64,000 bases of DNA from Hawksworthiomyces lignivorus (Eukaryota > Ascomycota > Sordariomycetes > Ophiostomatales > Ophiostomataceae). Both the position numbers and the translations under genes were made by a program. The notes beneath the pieces were generated by a model that was not told where the DNA came from, did not search any database, and worked only from the letters and a program-made list of their open reading frames with translations. This document shows, one piece after another, positions 34,801 to 43,880 of this stretch; positions within the stretch are counted from its first letter, which is position 1; every line of letters starts with the position of its first letter. The DNA is taken from assembly GCA_002917075.1 (NCBI GenBank), contig NTMA01000013.1, forward strand, positions 62,001 to 126,000, read 5' to 3'.

Positions 34801-35446
34801 GGACTCTTCCCTGAAGGCGGCGTCAGATTCCATCTTCATTTTCAAGCTGGTGCCTCCCCGCGCCGGCCTGTCGCGGGCTGTCAATTTTACCAAGCCCATG
34901 GTGCACTACTTTGCCGTTCCCAACATCAAGCAGGGTCGCCTCTGGATGGCAGCTCTCATGAAGGCCACCATCGATCGGGATGACACAGTGGCCATCACCA
35001 CGACATACCAGCAGAAGACCATCTCGCTTGCCAAGGCGCGCCAGATGCGCCACCGGCCGCCTGCCCTGATGAACTTGGACGAGAAGTTGGAGGACGGCCG
35101 CGTCATCGTCACGCCGGACGACGCGACCAAGGACGACCCTGACGACTACGACGTCGCCAACGTCTTGGGCGACGACGAAAAGCGGATGCTGGCGGCGGCT
35201 CTAGCGACGACAAGCTCCCGCAAGGTCAGCGACAAGGTCGGCCTCAATGGTCTGGGCATTTCGTTTGGCAAAGAGAGCAGTCTTGGCGGGGTGATCCCGC
35301 CAACCGCCGCCTCGACGCCTGGTATCATGGACTCGTCGGAGAAGCCGTCGGCAGGAACATCGCCGTTCAAGGTGGACAGTGCAAGAGCACGGCAATTTAT
35401 TTTTGAGCCTGAGAAAGAAGACGACCGGCTTCCTATGAGCGCATGA
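31843..35446 (+). CDS. Boi1/Boi2-family polarity scaffold (SH3-SAM-PH)
   Basis: Three exons, 31843-31897, 31976-32119 and 32187-35446, giving 1152 residues. Domain order is SH3 (about 11-70: DELTLSKGDRVELLERDD, GDGWFLGK, GLFP), SAM (about 272-340: SWGPDDVAEYLFTMGV, FIKAFDLGPVGRRLKTW), a long Ser/Pro/Gln-rich disordered region, then PH (about 845-975: YSGWMKKKSSNLMATWKPRLFVLKG). This SH3-SAM-PH order is that of yeast Boi1/Boi2, which link Cdc42, Bem1 and formin/exocyst activity at growth sites; in hyphae it should act at tips and septa. The first two introns are small and phase 1. The PH domain carries an insertion of about 55 residues (LTGASTTPAVPANS...). Confidence 0.93.
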
Positions 35447-35808
35447 GATAGAAAAGAGTAGTCAAGAACGTTCCTTGTTATATACCCCCGTCATATTTCC
35501 TACACCCATGAATCCCTGTTCTGTTTCACTTTGTACGCCTTTTTTTCTTCTCACCATACCTTGCCTCCACTTCCTTCCACTTCCTTCACTCCCTGTCACT
35601 TCACTTATGTCTGCAGGCTACATTCTCGTGGAAGAAGACTCAAATTATAGAGGGCATTATCTTGCCTCCGGCTTTTGGTGCATGTATATGTTGTGAGCCC
35701 TTGGGTAGTGTTCCAGGAAAGATAATTTTGTATGCCTTGTAGCATAGACATTATTGAAAGAATATTCTAAAGACTCATTTGGCATCCAAGACTCTCCGAG
35801 ACGTGACG
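35447..35808. other. Convergent 3' region
   Basis: T/C-rich 3' flank of the Boi gene and 3' flank of the minus-strand hypothetical gene. No gene. Confidence 0.5.
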
Positions 35809-36351
35809 CTAGACTGCAGCTGTCTCATGACCTCCCTCTTTACCAGCTTCAGCAACCTGCGGCTCGTTTTCGAGCTCTTCGTCTGTGACCCGTAGAGATT
35901 GCCTGACCGAATCCCAAAAGGCGATCGCCTCGCTTCTAGGGCGGTGTGGTATGTCTGGCTCTATTTGCTCAATTTCGATTCCCTGTATTCTGTTGTCATT
36001 CCTATCTATACTCCACTCGTTGTTTTCTTGGTCTGGCATCTCGCCGGAATCTCCTTCTCGTCTTGTCTGGCCATCCAGCACCCCGTCGGTTTCTCGGTGG
36101 CTGCTGCCGTCCTGGGATTCGTTCATGTGTAGCTCAGTCTGTTTATTTTTTGGCCGAAAAAATCGAAGGCTGCCACTCTGACTGGCTATTGTCTTCAATG
36201 AATCGTGCTGTGCACTGTGGTTCTGTTTCTCTTTCTCTGCTTCCCTCTCTGACGATGAACGCACCTCCAGAGGTTCGGTGATGGCGCGTACCGAAGGCAG
36301 TGAAGGTAGCTCAAGAATATGGGTGGTCGCCACAGACTCGTCCATATCCAT
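35809..36351 (-). CDS. Hypothetical acidic protein
   Basis: An open frame of 180 residues with no recognised family. It is rich in Glu, Ser and Arg, with no membrane segment or signal peptide, and is probably largely disordered. The C-terminal part contains a possible helix (RSEAIAFWDSVRQSLRVTDEEL). Good coding-like composition and absence of competing frames support it, but a missed upstream exon is possible. Confidence 0.5.
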   Translation of the reverse strand: MDMDESVATTHILELPSLPSVRAITEPLEVRSSSEREAEKEKQNHSAQHDSLKTIASQSGSLRFFRPKNKQTELHMNESQDGSSHRETDGVLDGQTRREGDSGEMPDQENNEWSIDRNDNRIQGIEIEQIEPDIPHRPRSEAIAFWDSVRQSLRVTDEELENEPQVAEAGKEGGHETAAV

Positions 36352-36903
36352 CGCAGTAGAAGCAAGGCCCAGTGACCGCTAAGGCTGTCGAAATGCTGCA
36401 GAAATATCTCTATTATTTGAATTCACAACTTCTACCCTCTGGTTTTCTCATCAAGTTCACTCGTATATAACAGTCCTCCTTTCTGGCGTTTATACGATTG
36501 TTAGAGCATAATCCAATGTCAAGAACAATAGTTGGCCAGAAAATTGAAAACTAGTGAAGTAGGAGGCTTAGGGAGGCTGCGAACAAAGAGCCAAGCGCCA
36601 ACGTCAGCAGATGGGGAAGACTCATCGACGGTTTCAGCAGCATATTACAATGCTGCCGGTCTGCAGGGCATCTCTTTGTTCGAATACGGTGTTCCAGAGC
36701 TAGGAACAAAAGGACCTACAATATCTTTTTTTAAATGGATGCTTTACTGATCTAACGAGAATGGTCTCTTCGCAACCAGTAACATAAGAAAAGGCTTAAT
36801 AAAAAATAGACATAAAGTAAAATGGTAGTGATCTATTCGAAATAAAAAAAGAGAGGAATATATGGTATCTTTGTAAGGCGATCTAATACCGGTCATTTCT
36901 GCT
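36352..36903. other. Intergenic, no gene seen
   Basis: A 72-codon frame at 36532-36750 has no features that support it. The stretch is AT-rich at its right end, next to the PPR gene's 3' end. Confidence 0.45.
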
Positions 36904-39771
36904 TCACAGACCACTAGCAGCATTGTCTCGCTGCTCTTCGTCCATCATCTTGGCAATCTCCTCTACCTCGTTCTCCAGCCTCCGCAGCTCGTTGGTTGCT
37001 ACGTGACCGCTGCCGCCGGGGCCGTTGAGATGCCTCGGTTGATGGCCGGCTCGGGATCTGTGGCCGGCCTGCCGCTGTCGCGACTTGAGCCCTATTGTTG
37101 CTGGCACCTCTAGTCTCGCCTCGCTATCAGCATCCACCAGCGCGCCTTCGTTGGCCGCTGCGGGCCTCTCCTGCCGGGCCTCCATATACCGCAGCACCGA
37201 CGCCTTGTCCCCCAGATACGAGAAGGCGCGGAAGGTGAAGTCATCCGGCTCGAAGCCGGCGCGCTCGAGCCGCTGCAGCGCGGCAGCAGTCTTCTTGACG
37301 TTCTGCTGGCGCGCGTAGCCGGCCATCAGCGTGTTCCACGTCACTAGGTTGGGCTGGATGCCGCGCTCCCGCATCATGTGCAGGATGCGCTCGCCCTGCT
37401 TGGCCTGCCGGTGGAACATGAACCCGTTGAGGAGGATGGACCACGTGTGCACGCTGGGCGGCGGATGGCGGCGCGCAGAGGGGCTGGTACTGGTCTGCTG
37501 GTGCTGGTGCTGGGGCTGTCCAGCGGCCTGCTCGGAGCCTGCGTCCCGCAGCATGTCGCCGACGACGTCCAGGGCCACCCGCAGCATGCCCTCGAACTCG
37601 CACAGGGCCATCACGACCACGTCGTGCACGAGCGTGCCCTGCTCGCGCACCAGCTCCAAGGCCGTAGGCTCGCCCGCCTGCAGCAGCCGGCGGAAGTGCG
37701 AGTAGAAGGCGATGACGTCGTACGGATTGGAGATGCCCTGGATGTATCCCAAGACCATGGTGGCCAGGGTGGAGCCGGTGGGCGCAATGAGCTCCGCGGG
37801 CGCCAGCTGCGGCAGGTCCTGTATTGTCGGCGCGAGCTGTGCAGAAAACTCCCAGCGCTTGTGCATCACATTGGATCGGTCCGCTTCTGGCGCAGCAATC
37901 CTATGCTGAGGCTGGCCCGGCTCAGTCTGCTCCTCGTTGCTGCCAAACGAAGACGCTGGAAGCCCGCCTAGGCGACGGCCAACTTCGGGCAGAATCGTGC
38001 GCAGAGGCGCGAGATCAAACAGCTTCGCATAGGCCTGCACCATCAGCGGAAATGCGGGAACCACACGCGGACGTTTGGCGGTGGCCGGGTCGCTGCGCGC
38101 CTCGACAAATGCGGTCGCGTAGATGGCCTGCAGAAAATCGTTCCACACGACGGGATGGCGCACTTCCTTGGCAGCAGCGTACTGTGCGACCTGCTGCAGC
38201 GTGGGGAAATGGCGGCAGAGCTTGGCGCCGTTCATCATGATCGAGTAGACGTAGGCATCGGGCTCCGACTGGTTCTTGACCATAAGCTGCAAGACCTGCT
38301 GTGCGGCGTCCAGCTCCCGGTTGAGGCACAGGCCGCGGAGAATTGTTGTGTAGGTGATTAAATTCGGCTCGAGACCGCACCGCAGGAGATGCTCGAACAT
38401 TTCTGCGGGCGTGGCCGTTGACGGAGAGGAAGAAGATTGCGGCGCTTCAGAGACGTTATTTGAGTCTGCATCTGGGGCCGTGGTTGCAGCTACGTCTCCC
38501 GCGCTGCCGTCTCGCACCGATAGGATGCTTGTGCAGAGAGCAGCTCCCTGTGGTGTGTTAATATCAAGATCGGTATCCACCAGAGCCGTCTGCAAAACCT
38601 CTACCGCCTGCATCTTGTGCGCCGGGCTCGTGGCAAGGCGGCCGGCAATCTGCAGGCGCGTATTCTTATGCAGTGGGTGTTTGCTGGCTATCAGCGCCTC
38701 GTATAAGCGAGAGATCTTCTCTGGTGCCTGCAAAATGCGAGTGTAAAAGTAAAGAGTTACCTGCTGTAAGCGCAAGTAGTTGGCTGGGCTGCTCTCCAGA
38801 ACCGTCTCAAGTAGATTGTACAGTTCTTCGGCGGGGAGGAAAGGGCTGCCGCTGGAGACTGAGGAGGAAGAGGATGAAGGTTGGAGTGATTCCATATGCT
38901 GCCGAACTAAGTAGTGAATGGTGTCTTCCGCAAGGTAAGATGGCACGAGTGTAGCGTCAAAGGTGGCCATGAAAACACAGCCCGCCAGGTCTGGATGAGA
39001 CCGAAGAGTCGAGATCATAAGGTCGGGCCATGCCTCTCGGCGACGCTCCAGTGGTATAGCCTCCCAAGACGTCTTTATGCTTTCCACGCTGCTTTCTTGC
39101 GCTTCCACAGCAGACTCCAGCAGCCGCCGCAGCCTGTGGCTTTCGCTGCTGGCCTTCGGCAGTTCCGATGCCTCCAGCATCTGCCAGGTCTCCGCCAATG
39201 ATTTCTTCCACTTCCAGAAAGCCGCATTCGCTCGCTTGAAGTCTTCAGCGGAACACGAACGCTTCAAGTGACCCAACTGACCAAGAAACCCTTGCGGTCG
39301 AGGTTTGTTATTCTTTCTAGGGATTTGCTTATGTCCCATTTTCGATCGGTTGGGTGGGTTTTTCCGATAAACTCGTACGGCTTTCTTTGGAGTTCGAGAT
39401 TCACTTCTCGGCCTTGAAGAGTCTTCAACGGCAACTGCATCTGCCGCCGCTCCCCAAAGCTCTTCGTAGCGGCCCCAGAACATTTTGTCGTCGGGATTGT
39501 AACTCGCTTCATTGAAGTGTTGGTCGGGTGAGGTAATTCGCCGATCGGCAGGCGACCGCCGAGGCTTTTTCTGAACCGTACGAGAGTCAGAGATCGTATT
39601 TTGGAATCCCTCTGCACGTCCCACTTGTGACATAGTGTGGGCTCTCCTGTTTGTCGAATTGGCGAAGTGTCGCAAAGTCGTCGACGATGCTTCAATTCGG
39701 TCCCATTGTCTCGACCAGTCCCGCCCATATTGCCGCCAGAGGCGCAATCGGATACAAGGACACACCTGCAT
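36904..39771 (-). CDS. Mitochondrial pentatricopeptide-repeat protein
   Basis: Single-exon gene of 955 residues. The N-terminus is basic and acid-poor for 40 residues (RLRLWRQYGRDWSRQW...), fitting a mitochondrial targeting sequence. PPR motifs occur in two blocks: around residues 465-525 (GLEPNLITYTTILRGLC, EPDAYVYSIMMNGAKL) and 770-850 (VHTWSILLNGFMFHRQAK, GIQPNLVTWNTLMAGYAR, GFEPDDFTFRAFSYL). Fungal PPR proteins of this size act in mitochondrial mRNA stability or translation. It resembles the Pet309/CYA-5 group (COX1 mRNA) in general layout, but that identity is not established here. It is divergent from CWF18. Confidence 0.85.
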   Translation of the reverse strand: MQVCPCIRLRLWRQYGRDWSRQWDRIEASSTTLRHFANSTNRRAHTMSQVGRAEGFQNTISDSRTVQKKPRRSPADRRITSPDQHFNEASYNPDDKMFWGRYEELWGAAADAVAVEDSSRPRSESRTPKKAVRVYRKNPPNRSKMGHKQIPRKNNKPRPQGFLGQLGHLKRSCSAEDFKRANAAFWKWKKSLAETWQMLEASELPKASSESHRLRRLLESAVEAQESSVESIKTSWEAIPLERRREAWPDLMISTLRSHPDLAGCVFMATFDATLVPSYLAEDTIHYLVRQHMESLQPSSSSSSVSSGSPFLPAEELYNLLETVLESSPANYLRLQQVTLYFYTRILQAPEKISRLYEALIASKHPLHKNTRLQIAGRLATSPAHKMQAVEVLQTALVDTDLDINTPQGAALCTSILSVRDGSAGDVAATTAPDADSNNVSEAPQSSSSPSTATPAEMFEHLLRCGLEPNLITYTTILRGLCLNRELDAAQQVLQLMVKNQSEPDAYVYSIMMNGAKLCRHFPTLQQVAQYAAAKEVRHPVVWNDFLQAIYATAFVEARSDPATAKRPRVVPAFPLMVQAYAKLFDLAPLRTILPEVGRRLGGLPASSFGSNEEQTEPGQPQHRIAAPEADRSNVMHKRWEFSAQLAPTIQDLPQLAPAELIAPTGSTLATMVLGYIQGISNPYDVIAFYSHFRRLLQAGEPTALELVREQGTLVHDVVVMALCEFEGMLRVALDVVGDMLRDAGSEQAAGQPQHQHQQTSTSPSARRHPPPSVHTWSILLNGFMFHRQAKQGERILHMMRERGIQPNLVTWNTLMAGYARQQNVKKTAAALQRLERAGFEPDDFTFRAFSYLGDKASVLRYMEARQERPAAANEGALVDADSEARLEVPATIGLKSRQRQAGHRSRAGHQPRHLNGPGGSGHVATNELRRLENEVEEIAKMMDEEQRDNAASGL

Positions 39772-40182
39772 CCTTCTATTTGAATCTCTGTTCCCAGGCT
39801 ATCGAGCTTCGACTATCCACTTTCCCAGAATTCCATTTCGCGGGTTCGAGACCAGGAGCAGTGCTGTGTAGTTGAAGCTGCTGCTGGACGTTGAAATTTG
39901 TTGAATGTGGCTGATGGTGGCACTTGTGCTAGCTGTCTTATCAGCGATAATGCCTTGCAACGCTGAAAATTCTTTGCGCCTTCAGCGTGTCCCACACCTT
40001 AGCACTACGTAGTAACAACCGCCATCGAATTTTCTAGTAAAGCTTCAGCCACACATAAAATCAGCAAAACGATCCACACCCACAACCTGACGTCTTCACT
40101 TCCAGACAACTTTACGGCGCCCCTCTCGAGTATTCTACTTCCCACTCGTTTCTATCTCTGGTCCTTCATTTCCACACCGACA
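39772..40182. promoter_or_regulatory. Shared divergent promoter of the PPR and CWF18 genes
   Basis: The 411 bp lie between two head-to-head start codons, so both promoters are here. A GGTTCGAGACC string at about 39842 resembles a tRNA B box, but no cloverleaf forms around it. Confidence 0.6.
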
Positions 40183-40911
40183 ATGTCGTCCAATTCTTTA
40201 CTCAGCGCGGCGTCCGACGACCGCAAGGCCCGCCTAGCCAAGCTGCGGTCGATCAAGCGCAAGCAGCCAGACGACGAGATTGTGCCGCCCGAGTCGGACC
40301 GCGCCTCACCAGCGGTCGTGCTGCCTTCTACAGGCGGCAGCGGCGACAACGAGGGCGAGGCGGAAGCGGAAGCAGTGGTCCCGCCAGATGTGGCGCGGCT
40401 GCACCTGTCGGGGCGCAACTACGACCCCGAGACGCGCGGGGCTAAGCTGGGCTTCGAGGCGCCGCCCAACGTGGCAGCGGGCGAGGCCACGCTGGAGGCC
40501 AAGGCGGCGGAGCTGGAGGCGGAGGTGCGCGAGCAGCAGGCGGACGAGGACGGCGCGGGCGGCGACGGGGCCGAGGGCGGCGGCGGCGAGCAGAACCGGC
40601 AGATCGACCTCTTCAAGCTGCAACCCAAGAAGCCCAACTGGGACCTCAAGCGGGCGCTGAACCGGCGGCTGGAGCCGCTCAACGCGCGCACGGACAACGC
40701 CATCGCCCGGCTGGTGCGAGAGCGGCTGGCGGCCAAGCAGCAGGCAGCGGCGGCCAAGCAGGGCAGCGCCGGGACGCAGCCGTCCAGAGAAGACGACGAG
40801 GGCGCCCTCGAGGGCGCGGCCCTGGTGGAGGGCATCCGCATCCGCGAGCAGGAGGAAGAGGAGGAAGCGCGGCGGGAGCGCGAGCTGGAGGAAGAAGACG
40901 ACGAACCATGA
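40183..40911 (+). CDS. cwf18: Spliceosomal protein Cwf18/CCDC12 family
   Basis: Single-exon frame of 242 residues. The N-terminal DRKARLAKLRSIKRKQ and the central LHLSGRNYDPETRGAKLGFEAPPN are hallmarks of the Cwf18 family; RQIDLFKLQPKKPNWDLKRALNRRL and the following segment match the conserved C-terminal helix. The rest is acidic, Ala/Glu-rich coiled coil. Cwf18 associates with the Prp19/NineTeen complex and activated spliceosomes in the nucleus. It converges with another gene of likely splicing function about 220 bp away. Confidence 0.88.
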   Translation: MSSNSLLSAASDDRKARLAKLRSIKRKQPDDEIVPPESDRASPAVVLPSTGGSGDNEGEAEAEAVVPPDVARLHLSGRNYDPETRGAKLGFEAPPNVAAGEATLEAKAAELEAEVREQQADEDGAGGDGAEGGGGEQNRQIDLFKLQPKKPNWDLKRALNRRLEPLNARTDNAIARLVRERLAAKQQAAAAKQGSAGTQPSREDDEGALEGAALVEGIRIREQEEEEEARRERELEEEDDEP

Positions 40912-41133
40912 GTGAGCGACAAAAAAAAAGGGGGAGAATCACAGCTGCGATCTGGACGCGTCTGGCACCGAGCAAGGGAGCGGCAATTGAAAACAGAAAG
41001 GACGGCACGCGGTTTTCCGTCCGGCCAAATTTACGGCATTTTATTTGTAAGATTACACGCGCTCAGAAGGAGCAGAAGCAAGAATAAAACATTTGATACC
41101 CAAGTTCCCCCTCCTGCCAATTTTTTCCTGGTT

Positions 41134-42310
41134 TCACCTCTCCGACTTCATGGTCTGCGTCAGCGCTAACCGTCTGCTGAAGGGGCTCAGACTACGCTGG
41201 CGGCCGTCCCTCGGCGGTCTCCGTCGGTCGTCGTCGCGGCCGCCGTGACCACCGCGGCCCCCGTAACCACCATGGCCTCCGCGACCACCGTCCCGCTGCC
41301 GGTATCTTTGTCGAATATCCCCGTCTCTCTCTGCTGCAGACGCATGCCGGTCAGCATACCGGTCTGCATGCTGCGGCTCGTCCCGCCTCTCTCTCCTCCT
41401 CCGCTCGTCGACTGGATCCGCATCGTCTGTGTCAGCGGCGGGTGCGCGGTCAAAGAAGTCAGACGACTTCATGCGCGAATGACTGTCTCGTGGTCTTGAA
41501 TCATGGCCATGCCGCGAGGACAGGCCGCGGTAGTTTGGTGATCGAGAACGCGACCTGTCTCGTCCCTCGTCCCTCTTCCTAGGCGGCTCTCTCGCGGCTG
41601 TTCTCGGCTCGTCGTCAGCAGACGAATAGGGAGAGGGAGAGCGCGAGCCGGAGGAAGAGATAGATCTGTCGCGGCGATGGGACGCAGCAGCTGGTCTCCG
41701 CGGTGCCGAGGCTGCTTCCGGTGGAGGGGAGGGAGGGCCGGCGTCAGACCGCGAAGAGCCTGACGAGACCGACGCCGAGTCGGAGGCAGAACGTGCACTG
41801 CTGACAGAGCGCCGCCTTGCGGCTCGTTTTGGCGGGGGTTGTCTCTCGTCTTCGTCATCGTCATCATCGACGTCGCTCTCCTCCCGCTTCTGTTTCTTGG
41901 CGCGCTCCGCCTCTCGCTTTTGCAGCTCTTTGTCCGCCACACCCTCTCTGTCGCCCATGGTCAGTTCTGGTTCGAATGCAGGCTCGTCCGCTCCGCAGCT
42001 ACATACTTCACCTGGAGAGGGTCAAAGGTGTCCTCGTTCAACTTCGGGGCCAGCTTGGGATTGCGCAGCTGCTGCGACCGCGACGGTCTGGCCTTGTAAG
42101 GCCGGTCTTGCGGCGAGACCTTGCACTCATACGAATAGTGGCGTTCATGTTAGTTAGCGGGGCGTTCCGGGTCGTGTATCCTAGAAGACGTGGAGGTCGT
42201 GCAAGCAGCATAGAATCAAAATACTTATCTCGTTTCAAGCATTTCTGGCAGAGCACGTTGGACGGCGTAGACTTTGGCGGCCCGCTGCGACGGCCCTGGT
42301 AGGAGTACAT
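41134..42310 (-). CDS. Zinc-knuckle, RS-rich protein (SREK1IP1-like)
   Basis: Three exons on the minus strand: 42229-42310, 42007-42148 and 41134-41947; 345 residues, in frame. The N-terminus carries a zinc knuckle, Cys21-x2-Cys24-x6-His31-x4-Cys36 (CQKC, KRDERHYSYEC), followed by RPSRSQQLRNPKL, which is conserved in fungal zinc-knuckle proteins of this type. The remainder is acidic, then rich in RS, SP and DR dipeptides with RGG/HGG repeats (GGRGGHGGYGGRGGHGG), as in splicing-associated proteins. The second intron is canonical (GTATGT...GACAG, 59 nt). The first fits only as an AT-AC intron. Nuclear role in splicing is inferred from domain architecture. Confidence 0.8.
42149..42228 (-). other. 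Candidate AT-AC intron
   Basis: On the minus strand the 80-nt intron begins ATAAGT and ends CTAACTAAC. Removing it joins KR-D to ERHYSYEC and restores the zinc knuckle and the frame of all three exons. No GT-AG pair in the stretch gives an open, motif-preserving product. Because AT occurs at both borders, AAGTAT...ACAT is an equivalent cut by sequence alone. Confidence 0.7.
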
Positions 42311-42713
42311 TGCGTAGCACAAAATGACATAAAATGAAGAGCGCCTCGTAACAGAGAAGCTCCGAAAGTAGCCTGCCGATGAAGTTTGTTTCACTCAACA
42401 CGTCGTGTCTTCGTTTTTGGAGAGCTCCCGCCTTTCGTCGGCTTGCAGTGAGACGGATCTTTGCAGTTAATAGGCCTTAGTTAACCTGCGACTGGCGTCA
42501 ATTGGCCATAATTGGCTGCTGAATATTTTCGTCTGAGGTGCACGTGACCATTCCCGAAAGAAGCTAGAGAGAGATTGGGCGGTAGAGGAGGATCTGCCGG
42601 GCAAAAAAAATATTATAGTGGCAGCGGGCGGGGAGGGACAAGAGGCTGACCTCTCTGCCTGACGCCCTCCCCGAAAAAGTAAAGGTTATGATATTGCAAT
42701 TTACCTCCGTCTG

Positions 42714-42722
42714 TACGGAGTA
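42714..42722 (+). repeat. TACGGAGTA motif copy
   Basis: Exact copy followed by related GTAC/TACGGG/GTAC strings up to about 42770, upstream of the R3H gene. Confidence 0.6.
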
Positions 42723-42873
42723 TACGGGTACAGGGTACATACTGCCGCATTTTACTGTACTGGAGTACCTGAGATACAGCACTGCATTAGGTGGGTTCGT
42801 GAGATCACGGGCTCGGCAGGCCACTTTTTTTTGCGATATTGCTGGGTTCCACCTTCTCCAGGGTACTTTGCAG

Positions 42874-42946
42874 CACCCCCTACCACCCTTACCACCCCTA
42901 CTACCCCTACCACTCTACCGCTATACCACCACCCTATACCACCCTC
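42874..42946 (+). repeat. TACCACC-type simple repeat
   Basis: Imperfect repeats of TACCACC and TACCCC units run for about 70 bp in the leader region of the R3H gene. Confidence 0.75.
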
Positions 42947-43880
42947 CCGTACTTTGTACTTGCTTTTACGCTTATTATTACTTTCTGCTCTTGGTCTCTT
43001 TTTCTCCAGCTTCTTTTGGAACTTCCATCTATCACCAAAAAACCCAAAAGGAAACCCGACTACCACAACGACATCTCCATCCTCATAGACTCCCCCCCTC
43101 CGCAGCTGGTATCATCCAGTCTATGCTTCCTCTTATCGATCTCTTCCCTCTTGGCTAGTCCGCGCCCGTCTTCTTTCTTGGCCTCGGGAACGGCTGTGGA
43201 TTCTTTCTCCGCTTCCTCTTTGTCCTCCTGTTGCCGCTGCGCTGCAGAGACAAAATATCTCGAATCAAGGAGGGATGGCTTCGCTCTGACAGCTACCTCA
43301 GCGTCTTGACTTTGCTTTTCCCCTGTCCCTTTCCCTCGTTGCTTGTCCCTTTAACACTTCTCTCTGAGAGGGTCTGCTTTTTTTTTTCTGCTGTCTTCTT
43401 CCTCTTCCGCTTCTATATTTTCTGCTTCGTCTCCATTCTTTCCTCTCACGGCCAGCTTTTGTTCGTGTGCGGCGACATTCTCATCGACTCTTCTTTTTTT
43501 TTCCCCCTTTGCTTTTCAGCAAAGCGATACAATGTTCTCCTGTGCGCATGTCAACTTCGCTGTGATGCACCTTGTCCCTTGAGATCTTTTGTTTGATCCG
43601 TCGTCGACTGTTGCTCTTTCTGGCAGACCTAGAAGTGCTCTTCTATTATCCCATCAATTCGCCTGGTCAACTCCCCTTTGGTCGTCATTAAGCTTTATTT
43701 TTGTTCGAGGCAGCCCATTAGACAGATTCTATCAGCGAGTCCGACCATACGATACGATATTTACAAGAGCTTGCCGCACCTCCTTTTCTATTCTTACCTC
43801 GCCGGTTCTTCTGCGGTGCCATTTGCCCGACCCCGACCCCGACCAGAATCGCTTCCTGTCTACACCTTTTTACGAAATAT

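Larger units (their letters stand above)
42311..43880. other. Intergenic promoter/leader region of the R3H gene
   Basis: Holds TACGGAGTA at 42714-42722, a TACC/CACC-rich simple repeat at about 42874-42946, and long C/T-rich tracts (43300-43520) typical of fungal leaders. No coding gene found. Confidence 0.5.

Noticed and set aside
39835..39860. GGTTCGAGACC, a tRNA B-box-like string
   Set aside because: The flanks cannot pair as a T stem and no A box or acceptor stem lies upstream.
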